Source: Pomphorhynchus laevis
Taxonomy: Eukaryota; Acanthocephala; Palaeacanthocephala; Echinorhynchida; Pomphorhynchidae
Direction: 5' to 3'
Length of the DNA: 64,000 nt
Assembly: GCA_012934845.2 (NCBI GenBank)
Contig: WNNJ02001928.1
Coordinates: 89,876-153,875 of the forward strand
The notes beneath the pieces were generated by a model. That model searched no databases and was not told the DNA's origin. It was given only the letters and a program-made list of their open reading frames with translations. The first letter of the stretch is position 1; the number at the start of each line of letters is the position of its first letter. A program made the position numbers and the translations under genes. Below are positions 51,850 to 62,702 of this stretch, in pieces.

Positions 51850-52104
51850 TCAAATTACGCCTATCTGAAGATCGCGGATTCTACGCGCGAGTGCTTTGTC
51901 GTAGATTGAGATGAGGGAATTTTGAATCGAAATAGGACGCAGGTCTTTAGGACACGAGACAAGATTAAGCTTGGGTAAAAAAATTCTACGACTTATATTG
52001 ATGCCGGCTACATCGGATGGTGTGGCTAAAAGTATTGTGACGGCAATTTCTTTTATTTGATCGGCTATCAGAAGCTGACATACCTGAGAAGATAGTGGAG
52101 CCAC
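51850..52104 (-). pseudogene. LINE RT, fingers
   Basis: ISRRIFLPKLNLVSCPKDLRPISIQNSLISIYDKALARRIRDLQ is the motif 1-2 segment (K......DYRPIS......K...R.l). The scrap at 7955-8105 derives from the same region. Confidence 0.6.
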
Positions 52105-52199
52105 GGATTTTGAGGTGCTCGGAAGTGGACTCCAAGAGTTAAGGATATCTGTAACAAATAAGTCCCTGCTCCGAAGTCACCCCAAGACGGGATTGGTTG

Positions 52200-52670
52200 T
52201 TAAGATCGAGTTGCTCCATAGTTGTGTAGGGATAGTGACTCTTCCAAAACTCTGTCAATGCCAATGCACCCAATCCAACCCACAGCCCTGTCCCTCCAGC
52301 AGACAAATTTCTCTTTTTTAAATATCTTCCGAATTAAAGACTGTGAAGGGTTAATGTGAGCAAGGCTCGCCCTATCCCAGTTCAGCTGAAACCTATATCT
52401 AGAGCCCCAGCATTTATTCGAGAAGGCTTGTCTGGCGAAAACAGAGAGTCTGGGAAAGTGTAGCATTTTAGCCATGACCTTGAGTTTTGTTGGAGTGGGA
52501 ATGTATATGATACCTTTATAGGTACTTGAAAGCCGCGCGGTGGCTTGCGATGAGCGGTAGGAATTAAATTCGGTCAAACTTTCATTACCAATTCGGGGGA
52601 AGAGTTGTATCGCTGCCTGAAAGAAGGCCACTCTGATGGGATCAAACTGAAACCTCCCTATAAGCAACAA
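52200..52670 (-). pseudogene. LINE region upstream of the RT
   Basis: 156 residues without a recognised motif; FARQAFSNKCWGSRYRFQLNWDRASLAHINPSQSLIRKIFKKEKFVCWRDRAVGW is Arg/Trp-rich, as in LINE linkers. Assigned by position only. Confidence 0.35.
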
Positions 52671-53439
52671 ATCTTCCTCAATCCGCCAGCGAATTAGGTC
52701 ATGAGAGGTGGTTTGTTGTTGTCGTGACTGCTAAGTACAGACGGTTATTCACAACCATATCTTATGATTCAGTAATCTGTCGAGGAGAGAACTAGTTGTC
52801 GAGCAATGAAAGGTAGGGGACGGTGGTTTGTGAATAAGGTAGTCATTACTGGCTCTGCGGAGTGCTGCATTAATCCAATTACCAGTTATGTCCTTGAAGT
52901 CAAGGAGTAACATGCCATAGCTATTACCTAAATAGGTTCTAGAGGTCACGGTTCTTCTATTTTTCCCTGGCCTAATATAGATAATGGCTATACTGATACG
53001 TTACCCGTTCTTACAAAGTGATATTGCTAAACAAGACAGGGCTGGACAAGAGTAATTTAGCAAGAGGGAAAAACTTAAAGAGCACTTAACTAACGTCAAG
53101 AGTCCTTGAGAAGAAGAGGAGTGAGGTGGGGTTATATACGGTGTATAGTGGGAATATATGTGCTTAGGATAAATCGAGTAATGCCCTGGGCAGACGGACA
53201 GACCGCGTCTACTGAAGGACAATAACATCTGCATCTCTACCAGATAAAAGGCTAAGGGCAGAAGCACCTCCCGAATTCCACTGAAGGATATTTGGTGAAA
53301 AAGTCTCATGTTTACTTTGCATTGTGTTAAGTTAGCTAGGGTGGGATCGCCAACTCCTAGCAGGAGGCAGGAAAGAGAAGGTTGTCTTTCCCACACCCCA
53401 AGCCAACAGGAGAAGACACTTTCCCACCCGCAATGTCAT

Positions 53440-54060
53440 CATTTTCAGTAGAGGAAATAGCCTAGCAAGTTAGATCTTTTCTTGTTAGTTTAAGAGAAGC
53501 ACTCTGTTTCGGCACAGGTATTTTTTTGGAGGCCGGGGTTATTTTAGACTTTACCGTACTGAATGCCGGAGGAGAGCCGAACTCCACTGTCTTTTGTATT
53601 AGGTGAACAATGAGTGATTGAAATCTGTCTTCAAAGCGGCCACATTATTTGTTAATTATTGCGGCCATAATTTTCAAAATGTCACCATCTGTCATTCTGG
53701 GCACTTTAGAGATGACGACGTCAGCAAAGTTCGTCGGACGAGCCGGTGCATTCATGTGCCTCTGTTTGTAAGCCTTGAATACAATGCATGTTTATGACCA
53801 AGCCGGGAGCGGGCTACCGCAATTCAAACACTGAGGTAAAAGATTACATTTTTCCTAATGTTCGTCCCGGGAGCCACACAATGCATGTACGGGGACTTGA
53901 ATATGTGGAGGCCCAGTGCTGTCAATGGTGACATCCATTGCCGTGGGGAAATGTAGGGTCGTCGGCATTAATCATTGTGAATAATATATTGTATTCAAGA
54001 AACGGATTGAATTTACTGTTAGCCATGCATTGTGCTAGGTCAACGGTAGAAGAGCCAAAA
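53440..54060 (-). pseudogene. LINE ORF1 end with zinc-knuckle-like segment
   Basis: The minus frame around 53.85-53.7 kb reads LPQCLNCGSPLPAWS, TCIVFKAYKQRHM and APARPTNFADVV. C..CG....A....C..(Y/F)K resembles the last CCHC knuckle and tail of I/Jockey ORF1 proteins. A stop interrupts it. Confidence 0.45.
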
Positions 54061-54359
54061 GCCACCGGACGTGGCTCTTATTTCTCTCCCATAATGAGTC
54101 GAACGTTGTAAACTTTGAACGTATCATTAAAATCTTTTAGATAATCATCCGTTGCGTAAGGTCGAAAGTTTGATAATTTCAGGGAGGCTTGAATAGTCTT
54201 ATATTTCGTTGAATCATATTTTGTAAGAAATTTAAATTTTTGTAAGAAACCATATTTCAGAGGCCAGATAAGTCGTACAAAACGAAATTCTGATTCCAGA
54301 CTTGAAAAATTTGACAGAATTGTATAAATATAAATTTATATAAATATAAATTTTATATG

Positions 54360-54655
54360 CGTCATAAACATGTATTTGGCTCCGCAATAATGTTAAGTTG
54401 AGGAATTAAGGCCGAAACCTAATATCACCAGTTTCTTCGGACGCCCTCCAATTTTCAAACATATTCGGTTAGTTATAAGTTAATTCATAAAAATTGTCTT
54501 GTATTTAAAATTTCAATTTTTTAATTTAACCTGATATAAATTATATAAAATAAAATTGTTATATTGTAATATTGTTATATAAAATATTATATATCAAAAA
54601 TAAATTATAATTATTTAAAATTATATATTATATTATTATATCAATTTTAAAAAAA
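54360..54655 (+). repeat. Diverged solo pLTR
   Basis: CATGTATTTGGCTCCGC, GAGGAATTAAGGCCGAAACC and GTTAATTCATAAAAATTG line up with the pLTR core and body. The second helix (CTGCTATG) and CTGATGA are not kept, so this is a decayed or different subfamily. Confidence 0.55.
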
Positions 54656-54690
54656 AGTTTGAGATCTAATATATATAAATACATATATAT

Positions 54691-55656
54691 AATAGTAGTG
54701 CATGAATGTGCTGAGTAAACAACGGTCCAGGATTTCTTACGAAATACGGCATTTATACCAAATGGTGTTGCATGATAGACTGGACTTCGATTCACGACTT
54801 TCAGTCACGATGTCACTTCTAGATGACCACTTCAGCATCGAAATGATGAGTACGCGGCAACACTCATCAGTAGAATGAGGTACACACTGGTCGTTTCGGT
54901 TGCCTGTGTGACATTGTGAATAAAGGCGTTTCCGACACTTTGCTTAATTGTCTGAGGCTTACGCTCTTAACCAGATCGAATTGCTGTGCGGACCATCCTT
55001 GAACACTAGGCAGAGGTTGCTGCTGAATTGTCGCTGCACTTGTTGGATCCTAAATGGATGCGGCAGGTATAATAGTAGTGCACGGATGTGCTGAGTAAAC
55101 AACGGTCCAGGATTTCTTACGAAATACGGCATTTATACTAAATGGTGTTGCTTGATAGATTGGACTTCGATTCACGACTTTCAGTCACCATGTCACTTCT
55201 AGACGACCACTTCAGCATCGAAATGATGAGTACGCGGCAACACTCATCAGTAGAATGAGGTACACACTGGTCGTTTCGGTTGCCTGTGTGACATTGTGAA
55301 TAAAGGCGTTTCCGACACTTTGCTTAATTGTCTGAGGCTTACACTTTTAACCAGATCGAATTGCTGTGCGGACCATCCTTGAACACTAGGCAGAGGTTGT
55401 TGCTGAATTGTCGCTGCACTTGTTGGATCTTAAATGGATGCGGCAGGTATAATAGTAGTGCACGGATGTGCTGAGTAAACAACGGTCCAGGATTTCTTAC
55501 GAAATACGGCATTTATACTAAATGGTGTTGCTTGATAGACTGGACTTCGATTCACGACTTTCAGTCACGATGTCACTTCTAGACGACCACTTCAGCATCG
55601 AAATGATGAGTACGCGGCAACACTTATCAGTAGAATGAGGTACACACTGGTCGTTT
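54691..55656 (+). repeat. 380-bp tandem repeat, about 2.5 units
   Basis: AATAGTAGTGCATGAATGTG and its variants start at 54691, 55071 and 55451, exactly 380 bp apart. Each unit includes GGACTTCGATTCACGAC and GTTTCGGTTGCCTGTGTGAC. The third unit is cut after about 206 bp. No coding frame. The related single copies nearby suggest that a SINE-like repeat has been tandemly amplified. Confidence 0.9.
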
Positions 55657-55720
55657 CTAGAAGTGACATGGTGACTGATAGTCGTGAATCGAAGTCCAGT
55701 CTATCAAGCAACACCATTTA

Positions 55721-55722
<2 letters not shown>
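55657..55722 (-). repeat. Inverted scrap of the 380-bp unit
   Basis: The reverse complement of about 66 bp of the unit (ACTAAATGGTGTTGCTTGAT ... CACTTCTAGA) follows directly after the cut third unit, so the array end can fold back. The scrap has CACCATG like unit 2 at 55187, not CACGATG like units 1 and 3. Confidence 0.85.

Positions 55723-55791
<69 letters not shown>
55721..55791. repeat. (TA)n microsatellite
   Basis: About 35 AT dinucleotides between the fold-back and the next SINE-like copy. Confidence 0.95.
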
Positions 55792-55792
<1 letters not shown>

Positions 55793-55794
55793 TT

Positions 55795-56040
55795 AAGTAA
55801 GTGTTCGAATCGAGCATATTCTTCAGTCTGCAAACTCTCGTCACTCCTAGACGGTCATGTGATAGCCGGCAGCCATCGTCAGTAAGATTAACTATCACAC
55901 GCCGTTTCGGCTGCCTTTGTGACATTGTGAAAATGCATTTCCGACATCTAGCTTAAATTGTTGGTGGCGTTAGCTCTTAAATCCAACAATTTGCAATGCA
56001 GACCATCATAAACAACCAGAGGATCAAACTTTCGGATGCT
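55795..56040 (+). repeat. SINE-like repeat, subfamily 2
   Basis: GTGTTCGAATCGAG resembles an RNA polymerase III B box. Further on, CACGCCGTTTCGGCTGCC, TTGTGACATTGTGAA and CAATGCAGACCATCAT line up with the 380-bp unit at moderate divergence. Confidence 0.5.
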
Positions 56041-56079
56041 TGACTATAAGAAACCGAGATTGAGTGGATCAATTCTTTC

Positions 56080-56192
56080 TATGTATTATATATAATCCAT
56101 AGTTGCTGCTAAATAACTGGACTTCGATCATCAGCTCTAACAGTGTAATGTATCACTCCGAGACGTTCCTAACCACCCAGCGGTCTAATAAA
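56080..56192 (+). repeat. SINE-like repeat, subfamily 1 fragment
   Basis: CATAGTTGCTGCTAAATAAC, TGGACTTCGATCATCAGC and GTATCACTCCGAGACG match 46260-46360. Confidence 0.7.
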
Positions 56193-56318
56193 CATACAAT
56201 CGATTCGCTCGCTGATCAAATACATTGACAGCTTAAAAAATTCGTGATTATTACTTACAATATATAATATACAACAACGAATTTGGATACGCGTGTCGCT
56301 TATCCATCATAACTAACT

Positions 56319-56471
56319 ATGCCCAGGAGTCAACCGTCAAGCACTATAAAATGCTGTACTTGCGACGACCCTGCATCAAGGTTCAAGTCGAGTAAATGTG
56401 CCAGTGCTGGGAAATTGTGCACTGGCTGTTCGGCTCCTAATTGCTGCAACTTACCAAGTATACCGCAGTAA
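56319..56471 (+). CDS. 50-residue Cys-rich mini-protein, second copy type
   Basis: KCCTCDD, SKCASAGKLCTGCSAPNCCN. Same length (50 residues), same CC-x-C start and C..C...CC ending as the frame at 39398-39550, though only distantly similar in sequence. Either a small zinc-binding protein or the N terminus of the element's polyprotein; in the second case the stop at 56469 is a mutation, and LQPSKTEHLQHQ... continues in another frame. Confidence 0.45.
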   Translation: MPRSQPSSTIKCCTCDDPASRFKSSKCASAGKLCTGCSAPNCCNLPSIPQ

Positions 56472-56683
56472 AGCTTGCAACCCTCCAAGACTGAACATTT
56501 ACAGCATCAAACTCACACGGCACATGAAAACGTATTGCAAACGGATCCTCCCTCAAACGAGAATGGTATATCTGTTGCGTCTAGTTACACAGTATTGGCA
56601 AATGGAACCCAACAAGCATCATCACCTGTTGATTACCACTCCACTGTAATTCAATGGAAACCTAATTTGATGGCTATTCCGAA

Positions 56684-57067
56684 ATGTTCAGCTACAACGA
56701 GATAATTCTAAAATTAACCTTTTTTTATGCTGAAGTCGCTCATGGCTTACACAATGAACATGACGCTATCAAGTCGGCGGTCGTCTTCTCTCAGTGTATG
56801 CTACAACAAATACAAACTCACAAAGTTGCATTTATTCGTAAAGCGCTTGAACGACGACTGATACTATGGAACCAAAATAAATTTAAGAAATTATTTAAAG
56901 AGGCCCAATATCTACAAGGAGTTATTATGCATAAAATTAGTAAATCGAGCTCAAGAAATTGGAAATCCGTGTATCAAAGTTTTATGTCAATAGGGAAAAT
57001 AAGTTCGGCAACGAAAATTCTGAAGGAAAATAACGATTTGGGTTATTTTTACCAGATGAAATGGTAA
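56684..57067 (+). pseudogene. Element B, pre-RT region
   Basis: FFYAEVAHGLHNEHDAIKSAVVFSQCMLQQIQTHK, LERRLILWNQNKFKKLFKEAQYLQ and SVYQSFMSIGKISSATKILKENN form the helical lead-in before the RT (W..g....L..ea..iq, F...m..Gki..A...L...). It ends in a shifted frame. Confidence 0.55.
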
Positions 57068-57257
57068 ACAGAATCTAAGTTAAAGATATACTCAATGATC
57101 TCCATCCCAATGCTTAGGATAGTGTACCTAGTGTAATGCTAAGTCAACCATTTCCGAATATGCCGATGCGCCATCCATCACGTTTTGCAAACATAAACGA
57201 ATGTGAAATTATTCGTGCATCTAAAAGGACCAAAGGAAGTGCGGGTCCAATCAAGAC

Positions 57258-58220
57258 TTGACTCGATTGCATGGCCATGTATGCTTACTAATTACGGATC
57301 CAGTTCTCGTGTTCTTGCAAAGTCGCTTGCAAGATTTAGCCATAAGACTGTCCATCGATATAATTCCATCGGGAACACTAGATGTTTTTGTTGCATGCAG
57401 ACTTGTTGCTTTAAAAAAGAAGAATGGAGGTGTGAGGCCAATTGGTGTTTGCGATGTTGCGAGGAGAATATTATGTAAGGAAATCTTAGATATAATAACA
57501 TTTGACATGCAAGATGTTGCTGGACTCAATCATCTAGCTGCATCCCAGAAGAGTAAAATCGACTTTGCTACTCACTCCTTACAAAAAGCGTATAACTCCG
57601 ATCCGAACTTTTGCATGTTGGCTGTTGATGCGTCCAATGCGTTCAATCGAATAAATAGAAAGGTTGCGCTTCACAATATCGAATATATTTGTCCTGCATT
57701 ATCTTGCGCTCTTCAAAATATATACGCTTCTCCAGCTGAAATGGTTTTAGGTGGTGCCAGTATTATGTCCTCTAAAGGGTTTACTCAGGGTGAACCCATT
57801 GCTATGGCTGGATTTTCAATGGCATCCCTACCAATTATTAACAAAATTCGTATGACCGTACCGAACGTGATCTAAAGGTGGTTCGTTGATGATGCTACTT
57901 TTGTAAATACTATCGATCATCTCAAGCGTGTTTGGGATATTTTAACAAACATTGGTTCGGATTATGGTTATTTCGTAAATGAAGTCAAAACCCAGCTGTT
58001 ATCTCATGTAGCAGTGAACAAGGACTTACTTCCTAGTGAAAATATTAATACGAATACAACTGGAATCGAGATTATTAGTATTCCCATTGGAACCTCAGCC
58101 TACGTCTCGACCTTCACAAATTCGAAGATCACTAAGTGGATGGCTTCAATCAGGCCACTATGCCAAGTGGCCGAAGTTGGTACCCATATCGCATATGTGG
58201 GCCTCAATAATCTGTTCAGA
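57258..58220 (+). pseudogene. Element B reverse transcriptase
   Basis: DVFVACRLVALKKKNGGVRPIGVCDVARRIL (fingers), LAVDASNAFNRINRKVALHNI (motif A), GFTQGEPIAMAGFSMASLPII (motif B), RWFVDDATFVNTIDHLKRVWDIL (motif C, after a stop at 57873) and YGYFVNEVKTQLL. Then IEIISIPIGTSAYVSTFTNSKITKWMASIRPLCQVAE continues in frame. All catalytic aspartates are present. Motif A is cut off from motif C by one stop only, so this is the best preserved RT of its type here. Confidence 0.7.
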
Positions 58221-58660
58221 TAAAATTGAGCTACTACACTCGCGCTATACTATGCAAAGAGTCTTAATTGACCTAACTTATATTGATGATAAAGAATGAA
58301 TTGATTCCAGCCCTACTAAATCAAAATGTAGATGACAATTGGGACTTGATTCTCACCATGCCGATAAAGTTATAGAGATTATGAATATATGATCAAACGT
58401 TTACATCTTCCTTGGACAATTACAGATCACAGACGATGTGCGAAATCTACGAAACCGGAATGAGAGGAAATGAGCTTCGCAACATTCAATGAATTGAACT
58501 ATGCCGTCTTAGATCTAATAGAATCACCTCATTTCGTAATATACTACAGCAATCACCCCTATTAACTGATCCTATCATTGCCAACCGCCTTGCGCATATT
58601 TGTCCGGACGGCGCTTCTTCCTGACTTAGTGCGTTACAGTTATCAATCGACAATTTCCGA

Positions 58661-59345
58661 TTGTCTCCTCGTGAGTTTAAGGATGTTATTTGTACCCGAT
58701 ATGGATGGGCTCCAGTAGATGTAGTCAAGAACTTGTGCAAGTGCGGTTTAAGTTTAGATATGCCACACGCTATGAGCGGCAAAAAAGGCGGGCTTCCTAC
58801 GATCAGGCACGATTCGATTCGTAATTTAATGGCAAGCATGATTTCGGAAGTATTTCCTCGTGTGGAAATTGAACCAACATTATCTACAGTACCGACGGAT
58901 TTTTGATGGAATCAACTACAACGACTCTAGATTCGAATGCACGATTGGACATTTCATGTATGGGGTTGGGAGGATCAACATTTGAGCGGACATTTTTTGA
59001 TGTCACTATCTTCTCTACAGTTGCTCAATCTTATGTCAACCGCAGCCCATCTTCTTCGTTTTAATATAACGAATTAAGGAAGGTTGCCAAATACGAAGAA
59101 CGTGTACGCAGAATCGAATGCGGATCATTCATTTCGTTAGTATTTTCGACAGTAGGAGGTTTTGCAATGATGCTGGAAGACTTATTAAGACGATTGCTAT
59201 GGCGATGTCAAAGAGAAACACTTCCGCTTACTCAGACAATGTTACGAAGATAAAGAGGAGGTTGTCCTTTGAACTTGCGCGTCCATCATCTGCTTGCATG
59301 CGCGCGGCACGGTCGACCTGTGGAAGGGCTACTTTTTCAACTTAA
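58661..59345 (+). pseudogene. Element B C-terminal region
   Basis: FKDVICTRYGWAPVDVVKNLCKCGLSLDMPHAMSGKKGGLPTIRHDSIRNLMASMISEVFPRVEIEPTL has C.CG......HA...GG.P..RH...R, the zinc-like segment before the terminal domain. In other frames ARLDISCMGLGGSTFERTFFDV and YEERVRRIECGSFISLVFSTVGGFCND follow (D...D...E/F..lv.s..GG), a PD-(D/E)XK-like arrangement, and then LARPSSACMRAARSTCGR. The family match is by memory of typical animal retroelement proteins; the exact clade is open. Confidence 0.6.
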
Positions 59346-59475
59346 GAAAAAAAACTGACTAACTTAATCAGTTTTTCATGCAATATTTACCATGATAGTA
59401 TATATTACGGCCTATTTGAGGGTAACGATTTTTGCACATTCTTCAATAAATAAGTCTCATAAAAAAATTTATGAA

Positions 59476-60290
59476 ATTTATATAAATCAACACAATAATA
59501 TAAAGAATAAATTTAAACTCTTAAGTGGCAAATTTTTATGGATGTATAATAAATAATATACTTTGCATTAGAATAAGATACTAGATAGTTATTTTCAGAG
59601 GAAATACATCATTAGCATGTATTTGGCCCCGCTGCTATGTTGGGTAGAGGAGTTAGGGGCCGAAACCTGATAGCATATCAGTTCCTCCTGATGACCTCTA
59701 ATTCTTATTATGATACAACGTCTGTTATTTATTAGTCAATTCATAAAAATGACGTTTATTTTAAATTTTATTTTTTATATTTATTTTTTAACTTGATTAA
59801 AATTATAGAAAATCTAAAAACAATTATTAATTTTATTATTTAATTATAAAATTTTGATTTAGCATTATTATGTTTTGTTTATTTTATAATTATATAACAA
59901 TACGTAGACTCAGTTAGCTGATTTAATCTGTATAAATATCTTTCCTTTTGTAATTGTTTGTTATTTTCATTTTATTTTTAATTTTATCAAATATATAATC
60001 TTTCCAAATGTCTATCTTAGATATATTCGAGCTTTCACTATTAATCAACGTACCAAAGTAAGCATTTTTGCCATTATATAACGAATTGTAAATTTTATTT
60101 TTATTGTAAATAAAAAAATGTAAATTTTTTATAATAATTGTAAATTTTATTTTTATCTATATTTATACCTTTTTGTTGCAATTCATTCTGTTTCTAGACT
60201 GTATCTTATAACATCGTTACATATTGATTTCAATTCTTTATTATATTTATATAGTTTTAGTCCAATTGACGTTAGCTAGTGTAGCACAAG
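59476..60290 (+). repeat. Left arm of a large inverted repeat
   Basis: In order: a PLE 3' tail (59476-59590), a full pLTR (59597-59925), then a minus-strand piece of the PLE mid region (59935-60275), ending GACGTTAGCTAGTGTAGC. The whole arm recurs inverted at 61884-62702 with very few differences. Confidence 0.9.
59597..59925 (+). repeat. pLTR within the left arm
   Basis: Full-length pLTR with the structured core at 59597-59699. The strand CATAGCAG is changed to CATATCAG here, breaking one pair of the second pseudoknot helix. Confidence 0.85.
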
Positions 60291-60660
60291 CATGTTCTCC
60301 TTTTTCCAAACATAACGTCTTAATACAATGATTACAAAATGGAGCGAAATCACACGTGCTGTCCTGATAAGCCACTTTTCAATTTCCGAGTGTCAGATGT
60401 AAAGCTGAACAAACGATGGAATAGCGTGGGCTTAGTGAATTCCATTCAGAAGTTCCATTTACTAAGGATCAAGAACCGTTAAAGCTGTGTAGCTACATGG
60501 GGACGCTGATGAGACTACACTGTAGCGAAGAGTAGACTACGGTTTAAGCGCCGCATACGTAGCTAGGCGTCTGTAGTATGCACATTCTGGAGTATGGTTC
60601 CTGACCGAGGTTCTATAAAAGAATGCTGGTTTAAACTTTCATGTTCTTGTGTAATACTAA
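60291..60660 (+). other. Unassigned spacer with a hammerhead-like phrase
   Basis: Higher G+C than the arms. GACGCTGATGAG is followed by a small hairpin (CTAC/GTAG) and CGAAG, and GCGTC downstream could pair with GACGC. The cleavage-site U-H step is missing, so it is at best a decayed hammerhead. No coding frame. Confidence 0.3.
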
Positions 60661-60661
60661 A

Positions 60662-60965
60662 TAAGTTAAGTTAACTAACAATTATTTAATTTATATAATT
60701 ATTATTTAATTATTTTAATTTTATTTATCATTATTTTAAATTTATTACTAATTATGAAATATTTAGTCTCAGTTAGCTAATCTGACAATAAAATTTCATC
60801 AGATATAATGAAATTTCCTAATAGGAAATTCGTAAGTAGCATGTATTAGGCTCCGTCACTGTGCTGGGTTGAGGAGTAGGACCGAAATCTGATGACATTG
60901 CCGTTATTTCTCATATAAGTTCTTTATAACATATAAACTAATTTCTAAAACATTGTATATTATCG
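60662..60965 (+). repeat. Diverged pLTR end and core
   Basis: AT body ending AATATTTAGTCTCAGTTAGC (60662-60785) followed by a core-like segment: AGCATGTATTAGGCTCCG, GGGTTGAGGAGTAGGACC, GAAATCTGATGACATTG. The order body-core matches the junction of two tandem pLTRs of another subfamily. Confidence 0.5.
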
Positions 60966-61172
60966 ATTTATCTTTTAAAAAGCTCATTTGATACTGCTTT
61001 ATCTAAGTCGATACCACAATCTATCACTTTGGGTCAGTGTATAAAAATCACTACATTAAAATTGCAAAATTTCTATTTAACTCTCTCCACTAATAAAGAA
61101 TAGAAACCAATGAGTGAACAGTCAATTTATAATATAAAAAATTTTAATTTCATAATGTAATTTTCTACTTAC

Positions 61173-61632
61173 ATATCCATTGATCTATTGACATCTCCGA
61201 AAGGAAATCGTTCAGGCAATTCAATACTGCATATTCTGTAGTAGTCTCCAGTGCTCTCAAATATATGAATATAAATCAGTTGTCTTCCATCATCGATAAT
61301 AAGTGCCCCAATTGTGTTTGTACCAGAACACATCACAGATGATATATTAATATAAAAATACGTATCTTGAAGGTTCTGTGTCATAAAAATAACTTATCAA
61401 AAGTCTATATCAGAGCAATTTTGTAATCACCTGTAATACGTCATCAGTAAATTCTTCCGGATTAGCGAATATTCCAATTGTCACTTCTCTTTTTTCAGAT
61501 AAAGTTTTTAAATCGGTCAAGTTTGCGAATATGGGATCCGCGATGAATACAAACTTATTTATTGAACCAAAAATTGCGGATACGGCACAAATTGAAGACT
61601 TGAATATCTTGTGTTGTTTTAAATATTTCGAA
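61173..61632 (-). CDS. Two-exon host-type gene fragment, unknown product
   Basis: Exon a (61632-61431, 202 nt) follows an acceptor GTTACAG and encodes SKYLKQHKIFKSSICAVSAI, then FGSINKFVFIADPIFANLTD, then LKTLSEKREVTIGIFANPEE and FTDDVLQ. A 55-bp intron (61430-61376) starts GTGATT and ends CACAG. Exon b (61375-61173, 203 nt) encodes NLQDTYFYINISSVMCSGTN, TIGALIIDDGRQLIYIHIFE, STGDYYRICSIELPERFPFG and DVNRSMD, then a perfect donor GTAAGT. Phases join without a break. No start or stop exon lies nearby, so it is an internal part of a gene. I do not recognise the family. It sits between the two inverted PLE arms. Confidence 0.6.
61376..61430 (-). other. 55-bp intron
   Basis: Canonical GT...AG ends, AT-rich interior, and open frames on both sides in matching phase. 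Confidence 0.65.
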
Positions 61633-61689
61633 CTGTAACCCTTAAATTAAATGTAAGAAGTAGAATTTATAGCTTTTAAACTTGATCAT

Positions 61690-61875
61690 ATAAATGAGTC
61701 TACGTATTTTATGAAATTGAAAGAATAACGATCAAAAATTATAAATAGTAAATGATTACATAAGATTTAATACAATTTATATTTATATAACGATATAATT
61801 TATAAATTCAATTTAAAAATTAAAAACAATTTTTATGAATTGACTATTAAATAAAATACGATGTTTTTAATTAAA
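61690..61875 (-). repeat. Diverged pLTR-body fragment
   Basis: The reverse complement shows the TTAGTCAATTCATAAAAATT segment and the terminal ACGTAGACTCA block of the second pLTR subfamily. Confidence 0.5.
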
Positions 61876-61883
61876 TAGCTACA

Positions 61884-62702
61884 CTAGCTAACGTCAATTG
61901 GACTAAAACTATATAAATATAATAAAGAATTGAAATCAATATGTAACGATGTTATAAGATACAGTCTAGAAACAGAATGAATTGCAACAAAAAGGTATAA
62001 ATATAGATAAAAATAAAATTTACAATTATTATAAAAAATTTACATTTTTTTATTTACAATAAAAATAAAATTTACAATTCGTTATATAATGGCAAAAATG
62101 CTTACTTTGGAACGTTGATTAATAGTGAAAGCTCGAATATATCTAAGATAGACATTTGGAAAGATTATATATTTGATAAAATTAAAAATAAAATGAAAAT
62201 AACAAACAATTACAAAAGGAAAGATATGTATACTAATTAAATCAGCTAACTGAGTCTACGTATTGTTATATAATTATAAAATAAACAAAACATAATAATG
62301 CTAAATCCAAATTTTATAATTAAATAATAAAATTAATAATTGTTTTTAGATTTTCTATAATTTTAATAGAAAAATGAAATTTTTTAAAATGAAATTAAAA
62401 AATAAAAATAAAATTTAAAATAAATGTCATTTGTATGAATTGACTAATAAATAACAGACGTTGTATCATAATAAGAATTAGAGGTCATCAGGAGGAACTG
62501 CTATGCTGTCAGGTTTCGGCCCCTAACTCTTCTACCCAACATAGCAGCGGGGCCAAATACATGTTAATGATGTATTTTCTCTGAAATAACTATCTAGTAT
62601 CTTATTCTAATGCAAAGTATATTATTTATTATTCATCCATAAAAATTTGCCACTTAAGAGTTTAAATTTATTCTTTATATTATTGTGTTGATTTATATAT
62701 TT
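61884..62702 (-). repeat. Right arm of the large inverted repeat
   Basis: The reverse of the left arm: PLE mid-region (61890-62232, plus strand), then a minus-strand pLTR (62236-62583) and the PLE 3' tail. Inner edge GCTACACTAGCTAACGTC. The pLTR core (62480-62583) keeps both interleaved helices. Confidence 0.9.

Larger units (their letters stand above)
51050..54060 (-). mobile_element. LINE (I/Jockey-like), decayed, minus strand
   Basis: Reading leftward: an ORF1 end with a zinc-knuckle-like segment (54.05-53.45 kb), low-similarity sequence where the nuclease should be, RT fingers (52.10-51.85 kb: CPKDLRPISIQNSLISIYDKALARRI), motif B (MGVPQGSPLSPILY near 51.57 kb) and a post-palm piece (VKYLGFTV near 51.2 kb). 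Moderately rich in G+C. Broken many times. Confidence 0.65.
56319..59345 (+). mobile_element. RLE-type LINE-like element B, nearly full length
   Basis: A 3-kb element: Cys-rich leader frame, pre-RT region, RT with visible A, B and C motifs, and a long C-terminal region ending near 59345. Frame breaks are spread through the coding part (roughly eight). A related but distinct family is at 30.6-32.4 kb. Confidence 0.7.
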
